Positions 9,555 to 17,986 of a stretch of 64,000 nt of DNA are shown in pieces. The position numbers and the translations under genes are program-made. This stretch comes from an uncultured Steroidobacter sp. (GTDB taxonomy: Bacteria > Pseudomonadota > Gammaproteobacteria > Steroidobacterales > Steroidobacteraceae): positions 124,001 through 188,000 of the forward strand of contig NZ_CALFXI010000002.1 of assembly GCF_937958065.1 (NCBI RefSeq). Reading direction: 5' to 3'. The notes below the pieces were generated by a model. That model saw nothing but the letters and a program-made list of their open reading frames with translations, was not told the DNA's origin and searched no databases. Each line of letters begins with the position of its first letter. The stretch's first letter is position 1.

Positions 9555-10394
9555 ATGTCACAAAATCACACGGAAGGATGTTTAGTTAACGATGCAGGTG
9601 CACATCGGATCGCAGTCGAGAGCGACTCACTCGATCGCGAAAGCGAAGCCCGCTCGCCAGTGCTCGAACCCGCGCTGCTCGCGCGCATTCATCAGCTCAA
9701 CGTCGACTATCTAGAGTTGCTCATAGGCGAGCGCGAGAGCGGCGCGCAGACGACACAGCTGCAGCACATTCCACTACGAGAGCGCGCGGCTCTGGCAGAG
9801 TTATCGCCCCGCGCGATCCGCGCGCTGGCGGAGTTGCCGTACACGTTATATTCGCTGGGCTTCGAGGGCGAACACTTCTGGGACGCGGTGTGCCTGGAAG
9901 CCACGCCGCCGACATCGCCGTCGGTGGTTGATCGCTACGGAACCGTGGGCGACTCCTCGCCGCAGTATGCGTTCTGCAAGCTGGCGCTGTTCCACGCGTG
10001 GCATGTCGTGGCGGCAAATACGATGGCGGCGCGTGTCATCTACGCGATGCCCTATGCGACAGCTCAGCGCCTCGCATGCACGCCGCTGTGGCAACTCAGG
10101 TACATCGCTGCGAGCTATGGCGAATTGATGATGCCTCGCTGGCCCACGAACCCGGCGTTCTGGCCGGACCTGATTCGCTTCGCCGCCAACGACGACAAGC
10201 GGCGCCTGCACACTACGCGTCTGCTGGGAACCCAGTTGATCGCGGCAGAACTGGAAGTGGCCTGCGAACTGAGCCGCCGCCACCCGCGCGCCGCCGCTCT
10301 GGCGTCTCCTCGCCTGCGTGCGAAGAAACTGCAGATGTCACCTCGCGTGGCCAGTAACAAAGCGCGGTCGATCCATGACGATCACTCCAGATAG
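9555..10394 (+). CDS. Tandem FlhD-like protein
   Basis: 279 residues from the ATG at 9555, chosen because AGGAAG lies five bases upstream; an in-frame GTG at 9483 is less likely. Residues 40-112 read like FlhD: a helix RIHQLNVDYLELLIGE, a middle helix, LSPRAIRALAE, then an aromatic FWDAV. Residues 141-235 appear to repeat this layout (LALFHAWHVVAANTMAARV, then TPLWQLRYIAASYGEL, then FWPDLIRFA). FlhD is about 119 residues, so this looks like two FlhD-like units fused. A basic tail follows (about 245-279). It diverges from the FlhC-like gene. The first repeat is fairly convincing; the second is my inference from residue pattern. Confidence 0.65.
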   Translation: MSQNHTEGCLVNDAGAHRIAVESDSLDRESEARSPVLEPALLARIHQLNVDYLELLIGERESGAQTTQLQHIPLRERAALAELSPRAIRALAELPYTLYSLGFEGEHFWDAVCLEATPPTSPSVVDRYGTVGDSSPQYAFCKLALFHAWHVVAANTMAARVIYAMPYATAQRLACTPLWQLRYIAASYGELMMPRWPTNPAFWPDLIRFAANDDKRRLHTTRLLGTQLIAAELEVACELSRRHPRAAALASPRLRAKKLQMSPRVASNKARSIHDDHSR

Positions 10395-10547
10395 CTCCGT
10401 ATCGAGCCGGCGGCAAATGTAACGACGTCCTCGCGCGCCGGCCACCCTTTAAGTGGAAGTCGCAGATGTTATGTCGTTGCTGCGAAGCACAGTGGCAGTT
10501 TGCGAGCGCGGTGTTCGCAAACCCGGGCTTGTTCGGGGGTGAAGTAA

Positions 10548-11090
10548 ATGGCGCATAGCTGGGGAATGCGCTGGGCGCCGCATGTCGATGCCAGGGGCAA
10601 GGCGTATCCGCTCCATCATCTGCATCCGTTTCATCGGCCGATGCCGGTGCTCGGACATGGAGAGAAAACGCGCGAGCTGATGCTGTATGTCTCATTCGGC
10701 CTGCATACCTTCACGCGCGTCGCTGTCGCCAGCGATGCAGATGCGGACTGCTACAGCGACGATCGAGAGACTCGTGCGTTCGATCTCGCTCGCTACCAGT
10801 GTTCGTCGAAATTGCCGGAAATGTTCAGAACACTCGAGCACCGGCGACTGGAGTTCGCTGTCAGTCAGCACGGCGCGCTCAATTACGTGACCATGGAACT
10901 GGAAAGCGGGCTGCGGTACGCGGCGTTCTTCAATCTGCGTCGCTTCCACAAGATGGGGCCAGCTGCGATTCATATACCCGTGGTGTCCGCATATCCGCTG
11001 ACGCCAGGCAAGCCGCATCCAGGAAAGGGGCGTGTTCGCCTGAGCACGCTGCTAGGTCACGCGCTTCGGGGGACGCGGCCGCACCCCTGA
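10548..11090 (+). CDS. Uncharacterised protein, accessory-element type
   Basis: 180 residues, with a ribosome site (GGTGAAG) before the ATG at 10548. I see no enzymatic motif, signal peptide or membrane segment. Landmarks are MRWAPHVDARGKAYPLHHLH at the start, a central VSFGLHTFTR, and DRETRAFDLARYQCSSKLPE. The layout resembles small proteins of unknown function sometimes annotated as stationary phase growth adaptation protein, which I recall mostly from integrative elements and accessory regions. It is downstream of, and on the same strand as, the FlhD-like gene (153 bases apart), which fits a shared accessory origin. Function unknown. Confidence 0.7.
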   Translation: MAHSWGMRWAPHVDARGKAYPLHHLHPFHRPMPVLGHGEKTRELMLYVSFGLHTFTRVAVASDADADCYSDDRETRAFDLARYQCSSKLPEMFRTLEHRRLEFAVSQHGALNYVTMELESGLRYAAFFNLRRFHKMGPAAIHIPVVSAYPLTPGKPHPGKGRVRLSTLLGHALRGTRPHP

Positions 11091-11100
11091 AACACTGAGG

Positions 11101-11138
11101 CCAGAAAAGCGAAAGCCCCACGGGGTGAACCGTGAGGC
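11101..11138 (-). terminator. Hairpin terminator, minus strand (end of dinB unit)
   Basis: Nine-base arms at 11115-11123 and 11130-11138 pair with one mismatch around a six-base loop. Read on the minus strand the stem is followed by TTTCGCTTTT, which suits a rho-independent terminator for the DUF4399-dinB unit. The plus-strand side has no T-run. It sits between two convergent genes. Confidence 0.5.
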
Positions 11139-11258
11139 CTCGTAGTCCGGTACCGCTTATCTGCCACCAGGGCAGGCCCTTTCGGGCGGGCGAGCACCGA
11201 TGCCGGCTTTTGTGCTCCTGATCGACTCTAATACCGTTTGGGCGGAGCGTCAACGGCC

Positions 11259-12431
11259 TCAGCGCGGCTCCCGATGCTTCAGCGAGCTTGCCCGCGAGAC
11301 CGCGGTGTTGCCGAATTTCGCTCGAATACCATCCAGCGCCGCATCCAGGTGCTGGTTCTTTTTCGACTCCTGCGCAGCAAACAATTCCAGCTGCGGTTGC
11401 GCGGTGAGATCGCCCGCCCCAACGCCGAGCAGGCGAATGGGCGTGCGCGGCTGCGCCTTGATCCATTCGTTCAATAGCTTCGCCGCCGCCTCGGCGAGGG
11501 GCTTTGTTTCCTGGGTGGCCGGGCGAACGGCACACTGGCGGGTGTATGTTTTGAAGTCGTGACGCCGGATCTTCACGGTCACGCGCTCCGACAACCATCC
11601 CTGCGCTCGCAGGCGGGCTGCGGTTCGATCGGCAAGTTGCGCGAGCACGGCGTGGAGTTGGGAAGGATCGACGATGTCCTTGTCGAACGTCGTTTCCGAA
11701 GAAATCTGCTTCTCGTCGTAATCCGGAATCACCGGCCGATCATCTTCGCCGGCTGCGCGAGCTTTCATCTGCGACGTGTATTTGCCGAACACAGATCGCA
11801 GTGTCGCGTCGGGCGCGAGCCGCAGGTCGCGCAAAGTGACGATGCCGATTCGCTCCAGCAGAGGGGCTGTCTTGTTGCCAAGACCGTGCAATCGGCGAAT
11901 GGGCAACGGATCGAGAATCGACGTGACCTGTTCCGGTGTCACGACCACCAGGCCATCCGGTTTGCGCAGGTCGGATGCAATCTTCGCAACCAGCTTGTTT
12001 GGCGCGACGCCCACCGATGCCGTCAGCTGAGTCTGTTCGAGAATGAGCTGCTTGATCTGCCGCGCAATCGATTCCGCGGAGCCAAGCGCCCGCTGGCTGT
12101 GAGTCACGTCGAGAAATGCTTCATCCAGCGACAGCCCCTGAACGAGCGGCGTGAACCGATGGAAGATTTCGAAGACCGTGCTGGAAACTGCCTTGTATCG
12201 TTCGAAACGCGGCTTCACGCACACTGCGTGCGGACAACGTTGCAGGGCTTCGCGCATCGGCATGGCGGAATGCACGCCGTACTTGCGCACTTCATAAGAG
12301 GCGGCCGCGACGACACCACGTCCGCCGAGGCCGCCCACGATCACTGGCTTGCCGCGCAACTCGGGATTGTCGCGCATCTCCACGGACGCGTAGAACGCGT
12401 CCATGTCCACATGCAGGATGGACCGCGTCAC
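11259..12431 (-). CDS. dinB: DNA polymerase IV (Y-family)
   Basis: Error-prone translesion polymerase, 390 residues. It begins GTG (TRSILHVDMDAFYASVE), with the metal-binding Asp of motif I at residue 9. The second catalytic block SLDEAFLDV follows, and then the thumb and little-finger regions. The GTG start at 12431 overlaps the stop of the upstream DUF4399 gene by four bases (GTGA), so translation is probably coupled. The longer open frame upstream runs antisense-like through that gene and is rejected. No clear LexA box was identified upstream of the pair. Confidence 0.95.
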   Translation of the reverse strand: MTRSILHVDMDAFYASVEMRDNPELRGKPVIVGGLGGRGVVAAASYEVRKYGVHSAMPMREALQRCPHAVCVKPRFERYKAVSSTVFEIFHRFTPLVQGLSLDEAFLDVTHSQRALGSAESIARQIKQLILEQTQLTASVGVAPNKLVAKIASDLRKPDGLVVVTPEQVTSILDPLPIRRLHGLGNKTAPLLERIGIVTLRDLRLAPDATLRSVFGKYTSQMKARAAGEDDRPVIPDYDEKQISSETTFDKDIVDPSQLHAVLAQLADRTAARLRAQGWLSERVTVKIRRHDFKTYTRQCAVRPATQETKPLAEAAAKLLNEWIKAQPRTPIRLLGVGAGDLTAQPQLELFAAQESKKNQHLDAALDGIRAKFGNTAVSRASSLKHREPR

Positions 12432-12871
12432 TTCACCGTGATCGTGATTTTCTTGGAGCTCACGATCGGATCGTGCGGGACGTGGCCGAAATCGCCGAGC
12501 AACAGCTGCAGCGTGTGCTTGCCGGGCTTGAGCTCGACGGTGGTTTCGGTCTGGCCCTTGCCGAAATGCACGTGATTCGCGTCGGTCGGAATCGGTGCGC
12601 CGGCGGGCGGCAGGTCCGCATCGATGATGAGGTGATGATGGCCGGTGTTGTCGAAGGGGATGCCGGCCGGGGCGACGCCCATGCCCTTCAAGCCGAACTT
12701 CACCGTCACCGGGCTGGTGACCGTCGCACCGTCCGCGGGCGCGATGAAATACACCTCCGCGCCAGCGGGCGACGGCGTGCGCTTGATGCCCTCGGCGAAA
12801 GCGAGGCCGGCACCGATGCAAAGAACAGCCGCCGCGCCGAGCACGAATCGAGCCTTGAGTTGATGTTTCAT
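12428..12871 (-). CDS. DUF4399 domain exported protein
   Basis: 147-residue exported protein. A signal peptide occupies about residues 1-26 (FVLGAAAVLCIGAGLAFAEG). The mature part is a small Ig-like DUF4399 domain with the conserved GHHHLIID segment and an HVHFGKGQTE stretch, then a LKPGKHTLQLLLGDFGH region typical of the family. The His cluster could bind metal, but no function is established. The stop overlaps the dinB start, an unusual pairing of an exported protein with a polymerase. Start is the ATG at 12871. Confidence 0.88.
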   Translation of the reverse strand: MKHQLKARFVLGAAAVLCIGAGLAFAEGIKRTPSPAGAEVYFIAPADGATVTSPVTVKFGLKGMGVAPAGIPFDNTGHHHLIIDADLPPAGAPIPTDANHVHFGKGQTETTVELKPGKHTLQLLLGDFGHVPHDPIVSSKKITITVK

Positions 12872-13293
12872 TCTTGAAGGACTCCGGGGGATGAGCGTTG
12901 ACTGGTACGCTCCTGGTTCGCGTCAACCGGTGGGTCGGATGACTGATCCCACGCGAACCGAGCGTACACGGGAGGCGCCGTTAATGTACTCGCGCGGGGA
13001 TGGCGGTGGAAGCACCGAGGACGATGAATGCCCTCGCTGGCTCGGCGAGCGATCCGAGGTTCTCCTGCCCTATGAGTACATTCGCGACAACTCGATGCGG
13101 CTCGAATCTCTGTCATGCTCCGCGACCGTTACGAGCGGTCGACGGAGATAAACGGCTTCAACGTGATTGTTTCGGATGCCGAGCGCCTGGAACAACTCAA
13201 ACAAATGAGCTCCGCTCCAATCGGTCGCCCGATTCGAGCGGAACGCAGTCACTGCTGCCAAGCCTGTTCGGCGGGTGCTGCAAGCGAGCCACC
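12872..13293. other. Intergenic region with an inverted repeat, no convincing gene
   Basis: 422 bases between the DUF4399-dinB unit and the cupin gene. Short frames exist on both strands, but none has a recognisable domain. The notable element is an imperfect inverted repeat (12905-12922 and 12952-12967), listed separately. The upstream control region of the DUF4399-dinB operon must lie here. Confidence 0.6.
12905..12967. repeat. Imperfect inverted repeat upstream of DUF4399-dinB
   Basis: The left arm GTACGCTCCTGGTTCGCG (12905-12922) and the right arm CGCGAACCGAGCGTAC (12952-12967) are reverse complements apart from a two-base insertion, with a 29-base spacer. It is about 34 bases upstream of the DUF4399 start. 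It could be an operator or a cruciform; it does not match the enterobacterial LexA box. Confidence 0.5.
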
Positions 13294-13737
13294 TCACACG
13301 TGAACCTGGACGCCGTTCTCCCCCAAGACTCGAATTGCCTTTGCAATGTCCGGCGGGCCGGGTGGAATTTCCCGGTCCAGGGCCGTGAACATCGCGACCG
13401 CGTTGCTGCGCTTCCCGGTGAACTCCAGCATTTCGCCGCCCTCGGGGCCGTAGCGGAAAGCGTGGACGGCACCGGCCGGCACATGGACGAACGTTCCAGC
13501 GGTACACATCGTCGTCTGGCCCGAGAACGTGAATTCGATCTGACCCTTCGTCACGTAAAAGGATTCGTCCCAATCGTGACTGTGCGGCGGCGGGCCCGTT
13601 CCTTTCGCACCTGACTGCAGCGTGACCTGATGATTCTCGCCGCCGAGTCCGGATGCGAGAACAGTGACGTGAGTGCCGATGACGCTGAGGGGTGGCTTAC
13701 GATCGTCGGGCTTGAGAACGAGGGGGCTCGAAATCAT
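13294..13737 (-). CDS. Cupin domain protein
   Basis: 147-residue single-domain cupin. The metal ligands are visible in the two cupin motifs: H52, H54 and E58 in PPHSHDWDESFYV, and H92 in PAGAVHAF. The family includes dioxygenases, isomerases and sugar-binding proteins, so no reaction can be assigned. The start at 13737 is chosen over longer options because GGAGAG precedes it. It lies alone between fadE and the DUF4399-dinB unit on the same strand. Confidence 0.85.
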   Translation of the reverse strand: MISSPLVLKPDDRKPPLSVIGTHVTVLASGLGGENHQVTLQSGAKGTGPPPHSHDWDESFYVTKGQIEFTFSGQTTMCTAGTFVHVPAGAVHAFRYGPEGGEMLEFTGKRSNAVAMFTALDREIPPGPPDIAKAIRVLGENGVQVHV

Positions 13738-13931
13738 GGCAGCTCTCCACTCGAGGGATGGGCGCGAGCGTCTCAGGACGCTTCTCGCCAGGCAGTATGT
13801 ACCTGCCGAGCACTCCAGTTGGTCAGCAATTCCCGTTGTCTGCGGCCCGGGGGCGATGGCCGCTGCGCCGCACCCCGCAGTGAGAGGCCATTGCACGCGA
13901 CGTACGAACACACGCCGCGTGCAAGCTGGCG

Positions 13932-16409
13932 TTACGCGTTCCCCACCCGAACCTGGCGCATCTCCACCGGCTGTTCACCGGCCGCCAGGTCTTCGGTGCT
14001 GAAGTCGTCGACGTTGATGATGTCCATCACGCGTCGATCGTAATCACGCAGCATCGCCGCTTCGGTCTCCGACAGGATGCCCGCCGCCAGCGCCTGCTGA
14101 ATCTGCCCGGGCAGATCGAGTGCCGTGACCTTGCCGGTCTTCACGCCATCGACGCGAATGCGCTTCTCCAGCGGCTCGGCGGTTTCGCTCAACACCATCG
14201 CTTCATGCAACAGGCCCAGCGGATTGGTCGGCTCGACCGTGCGATACACACCGTCGGTCAGACGATCGCGCGTGATGGTCGGATGCATGATCTGCTCGAC
14301 CAGTTTGTGGCTGAGCGGATCGGACGGCGCGTGATAGGTCTGGCCGCGCGGGAAAATGAACAGCCGCATGAAGGCCGCGAGGAATCGGTTCGGGAAGTTG
14401 CGCAGGAAGCTGTGCAGCTGTTCCTGGGCTTTGTACAGCAGCGTGCGGCAAGCCCATTCGACCATTGGCAGATCCGCCTCCTGACGGCCCTGGTTCTCAT
14501 AGTGCTTCAGCACCATCGAAGCCAGATACATGCACGACAGTACGTCGCCGAGGCGCGCCGAGAGGCTTTCTTTCTTCTTGAGATAACCGCCGAGCGTCAG
14601 CATCGCCACGTCGGTCGCGAACGCGAACGAGGCGCTGAATCGGTTGATGTGCTGATAGAAACGTTGCGTCGGGCCGGTGTCCGGCACCTTCGAGAAACGC
14701 GCCAGCGTGAGCGCCATCACCAGCGAGCGCACGGCGTTGCTGATCGTGAAGCCGATGTGGCCGAACAGCGCCTTGTCGAACTCGATGGTGCCCTTGCGTT
14801 TGTCTTTGTCCTTGGCGGCGTTCATTTCACGCAGCACGAAGGGATGACAGCGAATCGCGCCCTGGCCGAAGATGATCAGGCTGCGCGTCAGCAGGTTCGC
14901 GCCTTCCACCGTGATGGCGACCGGAACCAGCTCGTAACCGCGGCCCAGATAGTTCTTCGGGCCGAGGCAGATGCCTTTGCCGCCGTGAATGTCCATCGCG
15001 TCGTTGGCGACGATGCGGCCGTACTCGGTGAGGTGATATTTCAACATCGCCGAGGGCACGGACGGCTTCTCGCCGCCATCGATGGCGCCGGCGGTGACGG
15101 ACCGCGCGGCGTCCATGATGTAGGTGGTGCCGGTCATGCGCGCCAGCACTTCCATCACGCCTTCGAACTGGCCGACTGAAACATTGAACTGCCGGCGGAT
15201 GCGGGAGTAAGCGCCAGTCGCGAACACGGCCGCCTTCGCCGCCCCCGTCGCACTCGATGGCAGCGAGATACAACGGCCGACCGACAACTGCTCGACCAGC
15301 ATGCGCCAGCCCTGGCCGGCCATCTTGATGCCGCCGATCAGATAGTCGAGCGGCACGAACACGTCCTTGCCCTGGATCGGGCCGTTCTGGAACGGCGCGT
15401 TCATCGGGAAGTGACGACGGCCGATGGTGATGCCCGGGGTATTGCGCGGAATCAGAGCGCAGGTGATGCCGTAATCGGTCTTGTCCTCGCCCAGCAATTT
15501 GTCCGGATCGAACAGCTTGAACGCGAGGCCGATGACGGTCGCGATCGGCGCGAGCGTGATGTAGCGCTTGCTGAAGTTCAGCTTCACACCGAGGATCTCG
15601 CGGCCCTCGAACGTTCCTTTGCAGACCACGCCGAAATCCGGAATCGACGCGGCATCCGAACCGGCGCGCGGGCCGGTCAACGCGAAGCAGGGCACTTCTT
15701 CGCCGCGAGCGAGCCGGGGCAGGTAGTAATCACGTTGCTCCTGCGTGCCGTAGTGAAGCAGCAGTTCGGCGGGCCCGAGCGAATTGGGCACGGCGACCGT
15801 CGATGCAACGACGCCGGAGCGGCTCGACAGCTTCACCAGCACGCACGAGTGCGCGTACGCGGAGAATTCCAGGCCGCCATATTTCTTCGGGATGATCATC
15901 GCGAAGAAGCCTTTGTTCTTCACGTATTCCCAGATGTGCGGCGGCAGATCGGCGCGCCGATGGGTGATGTCCCAATCGTCGATCATGCGGCACAGCTCTT
16001 CGCACGGACCGTCGATGAAAGCCTGCTCCTCGGCGGTCAGCTTCGGAGCGGCGGCGGACAGCAGCTTGTCCCAATCCGGGCCGCCGGTGAACAGTTCGCC
16101 ATCCCACCACACGGTGCCGGCTTCGAGCGCGTCTTTTTCAGTTTGTGACATCGACGGCAGCATGCGTCGATAGGTGCGCAGGAACGGGCGCGAGATGAAA
16201 CGAATGCGCAGCGCGTCGATGTTCAGAAACACCAGCGTGGCGAGCACCGCCCACAGCACGACCAGCCAGGGCAGCGATGGATCGCCAAACCAGCCGTACG
16301 CCAGCAGGCCGCCGCCATACACCAGTGTCGTGGTGAGTAACGAAGCGCGGTTGTAGGCGAGCGTCAGAGCGCCGATCACGAACACCAGAAACCAGATCAC
16401 GCTGCTCAC
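13932..16409 (-). CDS. fadE: Acyl-CoA dehydrogenase FadE
   Basis: First enzyme of fatty-acid beta-oxidation: FAD-dependent oxidation of acyl-CoA to trans-2-enoyl-CoA. It has 825 residues, the long membrane-associated gammaproteobacterial form. Two N-terminal hydrophobic helices (about 1-20 and 28-62) precede the dehydrogenase domain. Landmarks are FALTGPRAGSDAASIPD at 242-258, the glycine-rich MDIHGGKGIC near 472-481 and VEGANLLTRS at 501-510. A long C-terminal domain follows. The start is the GTG at 16409, with AGAGG upstream. Next to mdh on the same strand but separated by a strong terminator, so not co-transcribed. Confidence 0.95.
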   Translation of the reverse strand: MSSVIWFLVFVIGALTLAYNRASLLTTTLVYGGGLLAYGWFGDPSLPWLVVLWAVLATLVFLNIDALRIRFISRPFLRTYRRMLPSMSQTEKDALEAGTVWWDGELFTGGPDWDKLLSAAAPKLTAEEQAFIDGPCEELCRMIDDWDITHRRADLPPHIWEYVKNKGFFAMIIPKKYGGLEFSAYAHSCVLVKLSSRSGVVASTVAVPNSLGPAELLLHYGTQEQRDYYLPRLARGEEVPCFALTGPRAGSDAASIPDFGVVCKGTFEGREILGVKLNFSKRYITLAPIATVIGLAFKLFDPDKLLGEDKTDYGITCALIPRNTPGITIGRRHFPMNAPFQNGPIQGKDVFVPLDYLIGGIKMAGQGWRMLVEQLSVGRCISLPSSATGAAKAAVFATGAYSRIRRQFNVSVGQFEGVMEVLARMTGTTYIMDAARSVTAGAIDGGEKPSVPSAMLKYHLTEYGRIVANDAMDIHGGKGICLGPKNYLGRGYELVPVAITVEGANLLTRSLIIFGQGAIRCHPFVLREMNAAKDKDKRKGTIEFDKALFGHIGFTISNAVRSLVMALTLARFSKVPDTGPTQRFYQHINRFSASFAFATDVAMLTLGGYLKKKESLSARLGDVLSCMYLASMVLKHYENQGRQEADLPMVEWACRTLLYKAQEQLHSFLRNFPNRFLAAFMRLFIFPRGQTYHAPSDPLSHKLVEQIMHPTITRDRLTDGVYRTVEPTNPLGLLHEAMVLSETAEPLEKRIRVDGVKTGKVTALDLPGQIQQALAAGILSETEAAMLRDYDRRVMDIINVDDFSTEDLAAGEQPVEMRQVRVGNA

Positions 16410-16580
16410 GATGTGAAACCTCTTGAAAGCTGTGCGCGAGACAGCTCGGACCTGCGCAGATCGGCGAAAATTCAGTCGGAATGTCCGACAGTTTGGTCAC
16501 GGCATGCTGTGTCGCGCGGTGCCGACGACAGTAACTTGCGCGGCGTACACCGGCAAGTCGGGCGTGTCCAAAGGGCGCCG

Positions 16581-16622
16581 ATAAAAGAAAACGGCGAACG
16601 CATCATGTGACACGTTCGCCGT
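16581..16622 (-). terminator. Rho-independent terminator of mdh
   Basis: A perfect ten-base stem, ACGGCGAACG at 16591-16600 with its complement at 16613-16622, around a 12-base loop. On the minus strand it is followed by TTTCTTTTAT. It lies 43 bases past the mdh stop. Confidence 0.85.
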
Positions 16623-16664
16623 CTCGTTGTTATTGCAGGGGCCGTGGCCCCGGCACTCGGAGCT

Positions 16665-17642
16665 TCAGATCAGCTCTTTCACGCCGTCCTTTTCTTCCAG
16701 CAGTTCCTTGTGGGTGGCGTCCATGCGCGCGCGGCTGAAGTCGTTGACCGACAGGCCCTGCACGATCTGGTAGTCGCCGTTCTTGCAGGTCACCGGATAG
16801 CCATAGATGACGCCTTCCGGAATGCCGTAGCTGCCATCCGACGGCACCGCCATGCTGACCCAATCGCCTTCCGGCGTGCCGAGCACCCAGTCACGGATGT
16901 GGTCGATCGCCGCGGAAGCGGCGGAAGCCGCCGACGACTGGCCACGAGCCTTGATGATGGCCGCGCCGCGCTGCTGCACGACCGGAATGAACGTTTCGGC
17001 GTACCACTTCTGATCGACCAGCGACAGCGCCGGCTTGCCGTCGACCGTGGCCTGATGCAGATCGGGATACTGGGTCGCCGAGTGATTGCCCCAGATGATG
17101 GCCTTCTTGATCTGGGTGCTGTGAGTGCCGGTCTTCTCGGCGAGCTGCGACAGCGCGCGGTTGTGATCCAGACGGACCATCGCGGTGAAATTGCGCGGAT
17201 TCAGGCCAGGGGCATTGCGTTGAGCGATCAGCGCATTGGTGTTCGCCGGGTTGCCGACGACCAGCACGCGCACGTTGCGATTCGCGACCGCATCGAGCGC
17301 CTTGCCCTGCGCCGAGAAGATCTGCGCGTTGGCGAGCAGCAGGTCCTTGCGTTCCATGCCCGGGCCACGCGGACGCGCACCGACCAGCAGCGCGACATCG
17401 CAATCCTTGAATGCGACCTTGGCGTCATCGGTGGCGACGATCTTGTTGAGCGTCGGGAACGCGCAGTCGTTGAGCTCCATCACTACGCCCTGCAGCGCGC
17501 CCAATGCCGGCGTGATTTCCAGCAGGTGCAGGTTGATCGGTTGATCGGGACCCAGCATGGCGCCGGAGGCGACACGGAAGGCGAGGGCATAGCCGATCTG
17601 ACCGGCGGCGCCGGTGATGGCAACGTTGACGGGCTTTTTCAT
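16665..17642 (-). CDS. mdh: Malate dehydrogenase
   Basis: NAD-dependent malate/oxaloacetate interconversion in the TCA cycle. It has 325 residues from the ATG at 17642 (MKKPVNVAITGAAGQIGYAL). The NAD-binding GAAGQIG is at 11-17, the substrate loop GARPRGPGMERKDLL near 88-102, and the catalytic Asp159 (RLDHNRA) and His187 (WGNHSATQYPD) are present. Its length and GAAGQIGY start match the cytosolic-MDH-like group common in GC-rich proteobacteria rather than E. coli Mdh. It has its own terminator and a divergent upstream region shared with otsA. Confidence 0.96.
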   Translation of the reverse strand: MKKPVNVAITGAAGQIGYALAFRVASGAMLGPDQPINLHLLEITPALGALQGVVMELNDCAFPTLNKIVATDDAKVAFKDCDVALLVGARPRGPGMERKDLLLANAQIFSAQGKALDAVANRNVRVLVVGNPANTNALIAQRNAPGLNPRNFTAMVRLDHNRALSQLAEKTGTHSTQIKKAIIWGNHSATQYPDLHQATVDGKPALSLVDQKWYAETFIPVVQQRGAAIIKARGQSSAASAASAAIDHIRDWVLGTPEGDWVSMAVPSDGSYGIPEGVIYGYPVTCKNGDYQIVQGLSVNDFSRARMDATHKELLEEKDGVKELI

Positions 17643-17986
17643 GAGACCGCGGCACTCCAAAACGACAATGGGACGTGGGAACTGGGGGCGCGAATTCTAG
17701 CGTTTTCGGCGCGCTTTCAGGCAGCAAGCCGGCTATTCATCCGGTGAATGCAGCCTTCGCGCCGCGCGTCGGCTGCCGCCTGGGTAACAATCGATTGAAT
17801 CCTCTGGTAATTTCCCCCGGGTGTCGCTGGGGAGCGAGGGCTGCCGACAACGCTGGTCATGAAATCCGCGAAGCCTGCGTAAGGGTTTTGTGAAACTATT
17901 TCGCCCGGTGGGGCGTTGGGTCGAGTTGTAGAAAGCTCCGGGCCACAGCTTTTTTCTCGTAGGTCGCTATCGAGTACACCCACTAG
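17643..17986. other. Divergent mdh/otsA intergenic region
   Basis: 344 bases that must carry promoters for mdh (minus) and otsA (plus). I find no convincing reading frame. Near the otsA end, AAAGCT (17932-17937) and AGCTTT (17947-17952) form a short hairpin leading into six T residues (17950-17955). This is terminator- or attenuator-like but weak, with only two G-C pairs. No clear ribosome site precedes the otsA ATG. Confidence 0.5.

Noticed and set aside
12891..13293. Short frames in the gap upstream of DUF4399-dinB
   Set aside because: No domain, poor composition, no convincing ribosome site except near 12984, which gives a short unrecognisable peptide.
17643..17986. A tRNA or small RNA gene in the mdh/otsA gap
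   Set aside because: No cloverleaf or strong long stem found; only a weak 6-base hairpin.
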